Positions 1-5,373 of a stretch of DNA of 6,604 nucleotides are shown in pieces. The DNA is from JANXQG01 sp037147235. GTDB lineage: Bacteria; Planctomycetota; Planctomycetia; Pirellulales; Thermoguttaceae. The stretch lies in NCBI GenBank assembly GCA_037147235.1, contig JBAWVO010000340.1, forward strand, positions 1 to 6,604, in the 5' to 3' direction. Position 1 is the stretch's first letter. Each line of letters begins with the position of its first letter. The translations under genes were made by a program, and so were the position numbers. Under the pieces are notes generated by a model. It ran no database searches, was not told the origin of the DNA, and saw only the letters and a program-made list of their open reading frames with translations.

Positions 1-130
1 GATCGACCACCCCCGCGTCCCGACCGCCGTAGGCGGTCGGGACGCGGGGGGAATGGGAGGTTTTGGTCGTGTTACCCGTGCTAAAGCACGGGCCGAATAC
101 CGCTTCGCGGAAAAGGGGCATAAATGCCCC
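1..130. repeat. Cluster of four perfect hairpins (REP-like or IS200/IS605-end-like)
   Basis: Four inverted repeats lie in 130 bp. The first has 19-bp arms at 10-28 and 32-50 with a 3-nt loop. The second has 7-bp arms at 75-81 and 86-92 around the loop TAAA. The third has 4-bp arms at 100-103 and 107-110. The fourth has 6-bp arms at 115-120 and 125-130, again around TAAA. All arms are perfectly complementary. No reading frame of note crosses the region, and none of the hairpins is followed by a T-tract, so simple intrinsic termination is not well supported, although the first could still end an upstream transcript. Tandem short hairpins of this kind are typical of REP/BIME elements and of the subterminal ends of IS200/IS605-type elements. 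No transposase is visible in the window, so the element type is an inference. Confidence 0.6.
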
Positions 131-373
131 TGCACCTGCTAGATTCACCGATCACTTGAGTCAACTGAATACCTACTATGCCTAATTCACTCATGTAAGG
201 GGCGTTGTCGCTGCCAGTCCGATCCAAGTTCCTGCGAATCAAATCTTTCCACGGTTCACCGAAAAAGACTTTGCAATTCTCCTGGTTTCTGATTGCTCTC
301 CCGGGCGTCTTGCGTTAGCATACAATCTGGTGAAATAAGGCATTCGCGTGGCGATCCCGTTGGAGAAAAAAGC
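131..373 (+). other. Non-coding leader upstream of the Uma2 gene
   Basis: This 243-bp stretch between the hairpin cluster and the Uma2 start codon contains no convincing gene; the short open frames have neither ribosome sites nor family resemblance. The only promoter-like element is TACAAT at 321-326, a good -10 match, but there is no matching -35 at 16-18 bp (the nearest, TTGCTC at 293-298, is 22 bp away). It is therefore only a weak candidate for the Uma2-M28 promoter. A short palindrome, TTGAGTCAA, lies at 156-164 and has no known meaning here. Confidence 0.4.
362..365 (+). promoter_or_regulatory. Ribosome binding site (GGAG) for the Uma2 gene
   Basis: GGAG is followed by 8 nt before the ATG at 374. 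It decides the start: the same frame is open back to a TTG at 293, but the 27 extra residues have no ribosome site and do not resemble a Uma2 N-terminus. Confidence 0.7.
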
Positions 374-946
374 ATGAGCACAATAAGCAAAGCTCAATTG
401 AGCGAGGAAGACCTGCTGCAACTTGCCGACGATGGCCTCCGTCACGAACTAATTCAAGGAGAATTGACGAGTATGCCTCCCAGCGGAAGCGAGCATGGAT
501 ATGAAACCATCTGGATTGGCCGAATCGTAAGCACCCATATTCTGGATCACGACCTGGGCTTTCCTTTTGGAGCGGAAGCCGGTTTTATCATCGACCGCGA
601 TCCGGACACCGTCAGGGCACCCGACTTTGCTTTCGTCCGCAAGGAGCGTGTTCCAGGTGGGCGTCTACCGAAAGGGTTCTTCCCTGGGGCACCCGATCTG
701 GCCGTTGAGGTTCTTTCGCCCTGGGATCGGGCCGTGGAGGTTGAGGACAAAATACAGCAGTGGCTCGATGCCGGCACGCGACAAGTTTGGGTCGTCAATC
801 TACGTCGTCGGACGTTAACCGTTCATCGTCGCGACCAACCCGCGCAGGTGCTGCGAGCCGACGATAACCTTGACGGCGGAGACTTGCTTCCGAATTTCCG
901 CATAAAGGTCGCACAACTTTTGCCTCCGGACGTGACCACAGCATAG
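374..946 (+). CDS. Uma2 family protein (DUF820, PD-(D/E)XK nuclease fold)
   Basis: A 190-residue cytoplasmic protein of the Uma2/DUF820 family, which adopts a restriction-endonuclease-like PD-(D/E)XK fold. Its biological role is not established, although the family is very expanded in planctomycetes and cyanobacteria. Visible family signatures in order: the N-terminal HELIQGEL segment (residues 24-31, with E25 and E30), HG at 41-42, APDFAFV (82-88, D84), PDLAVEVLSP (107-116, with D108 and E112), then DK at 125-126 in the helix VEDKIQQWLDAG, and the strand QVWVVN (137-142). D84, D108, E112 and K126 are the likely metal-binding and catalytic set, so the active site appears intact. Length is normal for the family. 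The ATG at 374 is chosen because of the GGAG at 362-365. The M28 peptidase gene starts 9 nt after the stop, so co-transcription is likely. No antitoxin or methyltransferase partner is present. The family call is firm; nuclease activity is inferred from the fold. Confidence 0.9.
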   Translation: MSTISKAQLSEEDLLQLADDGLRHELIQGELTSMPPSGSEHGYETIWIGRIVSTHILDHDLGFPFGAEAGFIIDRDPDTVRAPDFAFVRKERVPGGRLPKGFFPGAPDLAVEVLSPWDRAVEVEDKIQQWLDAGTRQVWVVNLRRRTLTVHRRDQPAQVLRADDNLDGGDLLPNFRIKVAQLLPPDVTTA

Positions 947-955
947 ACACCTTTC

Positions 956-2269
956 ATGCCAAAATTCGCCCGTCTTCCTTGCCGCCCTCTTCTGCTTCTC
1001 CTTTTTTTGATCTCGCCGTCGCTTCGGGCCGCGGAAAGGAACACCGCCTATCAGGCCGCCCTCGATTCCATTGTCGCCCAGGAAATGGGCCAGACGGTTG
1101 ACGACTTGGCGGGTCCAAAGTTTGAAGGTCGCGAGGCGGGAAGCACGGGCGGACATGCGGCCGGCGACTATCTGGTCGAACAGCTTCGCAAGCTGCCGCT
1201 GAAGCCGGCCGGCGAGAAGCAAGGCTACTTCCAGCCGTTTGGCAATAACTGCCGCAATATCCTCGCGATTCTACCGGGAAGCGATCCCTTACTCAAGGAT
1301 CAAACGATCGTCGTCGGTGCCCATTACGATCATCTGGGCCATGGTCGTCCTCACAGCAACAACCCGCCGGGAACGATCTATCCCGGTGCCGATGACAACG
1401 CCAGCGGCACCTCGGGCGTCCTCGAACTGGCACGCGCTTTTTCCAGCCTGCCGATTGCTCCTGGGCGATCGATGCTCTTTATTTTCTTCGATGGCGAGGA
1501 GAAGGGCCTGTTAGGTGCAAAACATTGGACGGCCCATCCAACGCTTCCCCTGAGTCACGTCAAGTTCATGCTCAACTTTGACATGATTGGCTCGTTGCGA
1601 GCCGAGCGCGTACTCGTCTTTGGTTCTCGTACGGCCTGCGGCCTGCGGCGCATGGCAAGTCTAGGCAATCAGGACGAGGGCCTGACGTTGGATTTCTCTT
1701 GGTTAATGAAGGCCAATGCCGACCACTACCCATTCTACGATCACGGCATTCCGACACTCTTTCTCCACACGGATCTACACGATCGCTATCACCAACCCAC
1801 CGACGTCGCAGCGAAAATCAATCGTGACGGTATGATGCGAGTCGCGCGGCTGGCCTTCGCGATTCTTTGCGAAAAGGCCGAAGGCTCCTTGCCGTTGCGG
1901 TTCCGCTCGGTCGCCAAGGCCGAGAACGAAGACGCCCACCGCCGTTTGGAAGCCGTGGAACCGATTGTGCGGCGGGCCGGTGATGCGCCGATGCGGCTGG
2001 GCATTGCCTGGCGGACCGACGACGCCGAGCCGGATACGGTGATCGTCAGTCACGTTGCCGCAGGTTCCGCCGCCGCCGCAGCCGGTCTGCGGGTCGGCGA
2101 TCGCATCTATCAAATTGGCGGTCACGACTTCGCCGACGACACCGCCTTCGCGAGGTTCGCCCGCACCTCGCCCGGACCGCTCGAGTTGCTCGTCGAGCGC
2201 GACGGGCAAGTGCGGACGGTCGTGCTGCACTTTCCCGGCGAAGTCGGAAAGAGCAAGAGGACGGCGTGA
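956..2269 (+). CDS. Secreted M28 family zinc peptidase with C-terminal PDZ domain
   Basis: A 437-residue exported metallopeptidase, probably a di-zinc aminopeptidase of family M28. Residues 1-25 form a Sec signal peptide: basic start, leucine run at 12-16, likely cleavage after SLRA. There is no lipobox. The catalytic domain spans roughly 30-310. Predicted metal ligands are H123 in GAHYDH, D146 in PGADDN, E182 in FDGEE, D209 in NFDMIG and H279 in YHQPTD; E181 is the predicted general base. All core residues are present, so the enzyme should be active. Residues about 340-428 form a PDZ domain, recognised by VAAGSAAAAAGLRVGDRI (367-384), which could bind peptide termini and position substrate. 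Protein substrates are unknown. The ATG at 956 has no clear Shine-Dalgarno sequence, but it lies 9 nt after the Uma2 stop, so translation may depend on that gene. The gene converges on the rhamnosidase across 18 bp. Confidence 0.92.
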   Translation: MPKFARLPCRPLLLLLFLISPSLRAAERNTAYQAALDSIVAQEMGQTVDDLAGPKFEGREAGSTGGHAAGDYLVEQLRKLPLKPAGEKQGYFQPFGNNCRNILAILPGSDPLLKDQTIVVGAHYDHLGHGRPHSNNPPGTIYPGADDNASGTSGVLELARAFSSLPIAPGRSMLFIFFDGEEKGLLGAKHWTAHPTLPLSHVKFMLNFDMIGSLRAERVLVFGSRTACGLRRMASLGNQDEGLTLDFSWLMKANADHYPFYDHGIPTLFLHTDLHDRYHQPTDVAAKINRDGMMRVARLAFAILCEKAEGSLPLRFRSVAKAENEDAHRRLEAVEPIVRRAGDAPMRLGIAWRTDDAEPDTVIVSHVAAGSAAAAAGLRVGDRIYQIGGHDFADDTAFARFARTSPGPLELLVERDGQVRTVVLHFPGEVGKSKRTA

Positions 2270-2277
2270 GACATTCG

Positions 2278-2300
2278 GGAGTGAAGCCTAACGCTCACTC
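2278..2300. terminator. Possible bidirectional terminator hairpin between convergent genes
   Basis: GAGTGA (2279-2284) pairs with TCACTC (2295-2300), and a further GC/GC pairing is possible if one A is bulged. This gives about 8 bp around a 5-nt loop. It starts in the 18-bp gap between the M28 and rhamnosidase stops and runs into the last codons of the rhamnosidase. The position between convergent genes suits a shared terminator, but there is no T-tract on either side, so the call is weak. Confidence 0.3.
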
Positions 2301-5056
2301 ACCTCAAACACATATTGTCCCGAACCGATTTCAAAGACCGTCGTCTTCCGTTCGGTTCGCAGGAATTTGACTTCCGGTATCTCGGAAGCAGGCAATCCGT
2401 TGATCTTGATCTGCTCCGTTTTGCTGGCTGGCACGTAAACCGATGCCGTGGCACCCATCGGGATTTTAACGAGCATTCGTAGACGCTTCCCGTCGCGATG
2501 CCAATGGCTCACGACGTCGCCGCGAACTGATTGGTAACTCGACCGCACCCACTTCAGATCCGCGACGATCTGTGGCCGGATGATAATGCGATCGAAACCC
2601 ACGGCCTCCGGGTCGGGCTGGATGCCGCCCAGCCATTGATGGAACCACTGACTCACCGATCCGAACATCGGATGGTTGTGCGAGTAGGTGTTGTCGCTCC
2701 CTTTCCAATGCTCCCAGAGCGTGGTTGCGCCACCGTCGAGCATAAAACCCCAACCGGGAAACGTGCCCTGGTTCACGATGCTGTAGGCCGTCTCGGCATG
2801 GCCTTCACGCGAAAGCACGTCGAGCAGGAACTTCGTGCCGAAGATGCCCGTGGAGAGATGCCCTTGGTGCGGCCCGCGGATGTCGTCCAGCAAGACCTGA
2901 AGCGAGGCGGCACGCTGCTCCGGGGCGAGGAGATTCAGGTAGAGCGAGTAGGCCTGACATGCCTGCGTGCCAGGCCCGATCCGGCCGCTGGTCTTGTCCA
3001 AGAACTTTTCCAGGTAGGCCCTGCGAATGTTGCCGGCAAGCTGTTGATACTTGGCCGCCTCCTCGCGGCGGCCAAGGATGGCGGCCAGCTCGCTCATCAC
3101 GGTTGCGCTGGCGGCATACAGCGGCGTCACCAAAACCGGCGCGGGAAGACGAATGAGGCCTTCGTGATCGCTCAATCCATCCTTGACGATAAACTCCGGG
3201 TTCGCCTTGGCCACTAGGTCGATCCATCGCTTTGACACGCTAAACTGCTCTTCGATCAACTGCCGATTGCCGCAATACTGGTAAAGTTGCCGCTGGAGTA
3301 ATGGATGCGCCATGGCCCAAGCCACGCCGCAATACTGGATTCCCACGAAGGGGGCCGTATCGGTCAGCATCCCGTCTTCTCGAACGCTATCGGCAAAGTC
3401 GCGCACGGTCTTGGCGTAGAAAGTCGCCATGTCGTAGTTCATCAGCAGGGCTTCGCTGGTCACGGCCAAATCGCCGCCATAAGCAAATCGCTCGCGATGC
3501 GGACAATCCGACTGCACGCTGAACAAGTTGCTAAGGAACGTCCGGTCGCACATTTCCTGGATGCGGTTGAAGCGTTCGTTCGAGCAGGAGAATGAGCCGA
3601 TCCGCGGCACATCGGCGTTCAGACGCAGGCCCGTGATCGCATCGAGCGGAGGCTTGCCGGGATAGCCGATCACCTCCACATAACGAAAAGCGTGGAAGGT
3701 GAATCGCGGCGTGTAGCTCTCCAAGCCCTTGCCGCAAGCGATGTAGGTATCGCCCTGCCAGGCGATGGCCGGCGGGCCGGGACTGTCCTGCGCCTTGCCC
3801 TTGATCTGGCCGCAAACACTCGTCATCGGGTTGAGCGTGCCATCCTTGTGTAGGAGTTCTCCATAACGCAACGAGATCCGTGTTCCCGAGGATGCCGAGA
3901 CCTTCAAGGTTGCCCAGCCGGAAAAATTCTGGCCCAGGTCGAAAATGAACACGCCGGGCTTGGGTTCGGTCCTCTGGATCGCCTTCAGCGTGGATGTCAC
4001 CCGGATCGGCGGCTGCGACTGCGACCCCAGGCGGCCGATCGGTTCGGCGGCCACGACCGCCTGCCGCCAGGCCGCGTCCACAAAACCGGACCGGTCCCAA
4101 TTGGACAGTTCTTTGCTCGCATCGTATATTTCGCCCAAGTAGATACTGTTGAATCGCGTGGGGCCGTCGCTCACCTTCCAGTTCGTGTCGCTCGTGATCG
4201 CCTGCCGTGTGCCATCGGTGAACTCGACTTCCAGCCTCGCGATGAACCTTGGCCGCCCCACGGGAAGGTGCTCTCGCAGATTGAGGTATCCCCACATCCG
4301 CAGCGGCAACGGGTTGTACCAGCCGTTGCCAAGCGTCACGCCGAGGCAATTCGGCCCCTCGGTAAGCTGGTGGGTGACGTCGTAGGTGCTATAAAGAACG
4401 CGCCGGGAGTACGGCGTCCAACCGGGATCAAGAACGCGATCACCTATCCGCTGGCCATTAAGGCTGGCCTCGTAGTAGCCCAGCCCACTGATGAAAAGCC
4501 GCGCGCGGCGAACTTTCTTCGTCAGGGCGAACTCTTTGCGGAACAGGGGTGCGGGGTCTTCGCGGTAGAAATCCTCATCCTTCCGCGGATTCAGCTTGCC
4601 GTCGTTGAGCCATTGGGCCTGCCAGTCCTCCTGCGCGAGCAGCCCCATTTCCCACAGGGCCGGCACGCTCCAGTCCGAGGCCGCTGCCGACTTGTCCCAA
4701 GCCCGAACCTTCCAAAAGCACGCCAAGCGACTTGGCAAAGCACGGCCGCCATAGACGACCTGGACCGACTGCTTCGATTCCACCTTGCCGCTATCCCAGA
4801 GATCCCCCTCGTCCTTTGCCAGTCTTTCCGGGCTGCTGGCAACCAGGATTTGGTAAGCCGATTGAACGTCGCCCAACCGGTCTGAATGTAGTGTCCAGCT
4901 CAACCGCGGCCGCGGCGAGTCAATCCCCAAGGGCTGTCGCGAGTATTCGCAAGTCAAGTCCGTAACCGTGAGTGTACCGGCGGCAATGCCGCAGGGCATC
5001 CCCAATGCACAAAATATAACGATGGCTGCCTTGAACAGTTCCGTTTGAAGTGACAT
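2288..5056 (-). CDS. Secreted alpha-L-rhamnosidase, glycoside hydrolase family 78
   Basis: A 922-residue exported enzyme predicted to release terminal alpha-L-rhamnose from glycans or glycosides by an inverting mechanism. Residues 1-26 are a Sec signal peptide (hydrophobic AAIVIFCALGM, likely cut near GIAA). The order that follows is typical of GH78: an Ig-like N-domain (about 28-140, with YQILVASS), the rhamnosidase N-terminal domain (about 165-335, with GLGYYEASLNGQRIGD), a second beta domain (about 345-480, FDLGQNFSGW at 372-381), the six-hairpin catalytic domain (about 485-812) and a C-terminal beta-sandwich (about 815-918). DCPHRERFAYGGD at 517-529 carries D517, the likely general acid E522, and D529, with the same spacing as the corresponding acidic set in Bacillus RhaB. 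E782 in LWEHW is the likely base. Length is normal. The start is supported by AAGGAG 6 nt upstream. No transporter, sulfatase or rhamnose catabolic gene is nearby, so the natural substrate cannot be named. Confidence 0.95.
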   Translation of the reverse strand: MSLQTELFKAAIVIFCALGMPCGIAAGTLTVTDLTCEYSRQPLGIDSPRPRLSWTLHSDRLGDVQSAYQILVASSPERLAKDEGDLWDSGKVESKQSVQVVYGGRALPSRLACFWKVRAWDKSAAASDWSVPALWEMGLLAQEDWQAQWLNDGKLNPRKDEDFYREDPAPLFRKEFALTKKVRRARLFISGLGYYEASLNGQRIGDRVLDPGWTPYSRRVLYSTYDVTHQLTEGPNCLGVTLGNGWYNPLPLRMWGYLNLREHLPVGRPRFIARLEVEFTDGTRQAITSDTNWKVSDGPTRFNSIYLGEIYDASKELSNWDRSGFVDAAWRQAVVAAEPIGRLGSQSQPPIRVTSTLKAIQRTEPKPGVFIFDLGQNFSGWATLKVSASSGTRISLRYGELLHKDGTLNPMTSVCGQIKGKAQDSPGPPAIAWQGDTYIACGKGLESYTPRFTFHAFRYVEVIGYPGKPPLDAITGLRLNADVPRIGSFSCSNERFNRIQEMCDRTFLSNLFSVQSDCPHRERFAYGGDLAVTSEALLMNYDMATFYAKTVRDFADSVREDGMLTDTAPFVGIQYCGVAWAMAHPLLQRQLYQYCGNRQLIEEQFSVSKRWIDLVAKANPEFIVKDGLSDHEGLIRLPAPVLVTPLYAASATVMSELAAILGRREEAAKYQQLAGNIRRAYLEKFLDKTSGRIGPGTQACQAYSLYLNLLAPEQRAASLQVLLDDIRGPHQGHLSTGIFGTKFLLDVLSREGHAETAYSIVNQGTFPGWGFMLDGGATTLWEHWKGSDNTYSHNHPMFGSVSQWFHQWLGGIQPDPEAVGFDRIIIRPQIVADLKWVRSSYQSVRGDVVSHWHRDGKRLRMLVKIPMGATASVYVPASKTEQIKINGLPASEIPEVKFLRTERKTTVFEIGSGQYVFEVSER

Positions 5057-5062
5057 CGACGT

Positions 5063-5068
5063 CTCCTT
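5063..5068 (-). promoter_or_regulatory. Strong ribosome binding site (AAGGAG) for the rhamnosidase
   Basis: Read on the minus strand, AAGGAG lies 6 nt before the ATG at 5056-5054. It is the best Shine-Dalgarno sequence in the window and fixes the rhamnosidase start. Confidence 0.8.
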
Positions 5069-5088
5069 GGTGTTGAGCAGTCAGAGGC

Positions 5089-5149
5089 TATCCAAAAACT
5101 CCAGTACCCCCCACTTCGGGAGGATTTCTGGATTTCAGCTTTCCGGATA
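5089..5149 (-). promoter_or_regulatory. Predicted structured 5' leader of the rhamnosidase mRNA
   Basis: On the minus strand three complementary pairs are nested: TATCC/GGATA (plus coordinates 5145-5149 with 5089-5093), TCCAG/CTGGA (5128-5132 with 5100-5104) and CCTCCC/GGGGGG (5118-5123 with 5107-5112, one T-G pair, 5-nt loop). Together they can fold about 61 nt into a single interrupted stem-loop. From the predicted promoter the transcript would start near 5150, which puts this structure at the extreme 5' end of the mRNA and clear of the ribosome site. It may protect the message or regulate it. It matches no riboswitch I recognise, and the pairing is judged by eye only. Confidence 0.35.
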
Positions 5150-5156
5150 ACCTCCC

Positions 5157-5186
5157 AGTATAACGTGGTTAGACAGGTTCGCGCAA
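5157..5186 (-). promoter_or_regulatory. Sigma70-like promoter for the rhamnosidase
   Basis: On the minus strand TTGCGC (5186-5181) and TATACT (5162-5157) are separated by 18 bp. The -10 matches consensus at five of six bases, and the -35 keeps TTG. The predicted start is near 5150, giving a leader of about 94 nt. A short inverted repeat, CAACGCA (5184-5190) with TGCG-A-TTG (5195-5202, one bulged A), overlaps the -35 and could be an operator, but it is short. Confidence 0.45.
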
Positions 5187-5261
5187 CGCACCTCTGCGAT
5201 TGAGTTTCCGTGCTTCACCCACCCTACGATGAATAATCCGAGTTAGCGAACTAGGGGGTTC
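5187..5261. other. Centre of the divergent intergenic region
   Basis: This is the space between the two divergent -35 elements; it contains no gene. It includes the stretch at 5211-5228 (minus strand CGTAGGGTGGGTGAAGCA), which has the look of dispersed intergenic repeats in planctomycete genomes, although this cannot be tested here. A short GAAC/GTTC inverted repeat (5248-5251 and 5258-5261) abuts the -35 of the HA gene. Confidence 0.35.
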
Positions 5262-5289
5262 TTGACTTACGCAATAAATCGATTATGAT
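5262..5289 (+). promoter_or_regulatory. Sigma70-like promoter for the HA-repeat gene
   Basis: TTGACT (5262-5267) and TATGAT (5284-5289) are separated by 16 bp; each hexamer matches consensus at five of six bases. It is the best promoter match in the window. Transcription would start near 5296, leaving about 78 nt before the ATG at 5374. That leader contains a pyrimidine-rich direct repeat, CTGTTTT twice in tandem at 5304-5317. Confidence 0.6.
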
Positions 5290-5373
5290 AGCTAAGGTAG
5301 GTACTGTTTTCTGTTTTCTGCGTTGCAATCCATATTCCTGGTAGGATTCCCCTTAAATTGGCTGCCTGACGTT

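Noticed and set aside
293..373. N-terminal extension of the Uma2 protein from a TTG start
   Set aside because: The GGAG at 362-365 fits the ATG at 374, and the extra residues do not look like the family.
374..946. Uma2 as part of a toxin-antitoxin or restriction system
   Set aside because: There is no small partner gene, methyltransferase or specificity subunit next to it; the neighbour is a secreted peptidase.
2531..3217. Long plus-strand open frame opposite the rhamnosidase (also 4268-4885)
   Set aside because: These are shadows of a firmly identified GH78 gene. They lack ribosome sites, and their translations are arginine- and proline-rich with no family resemblance.
3531..4349. Minus-strand 272-codon frame inside the rhamnosidase
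   Set aside because: It is an alternative frame on the same strand as the real gene; its translation has no recognisable domain and low-complexity, shadow-like composition.
4970..5056. Lipoprotein signal in the rhamnosidase
   Set aside because: The cysteines near the signal peptide (C16, C22) are not in a proper lipobox, so a signal peptidase I signal is more likely.
5304..5320. Tandem CTGTTTT repeat as a CRISPR or satellite seed
   Set aside because: There are only two copies of 7 nt with no spacers; it fits a pyrimidine-rich leader.
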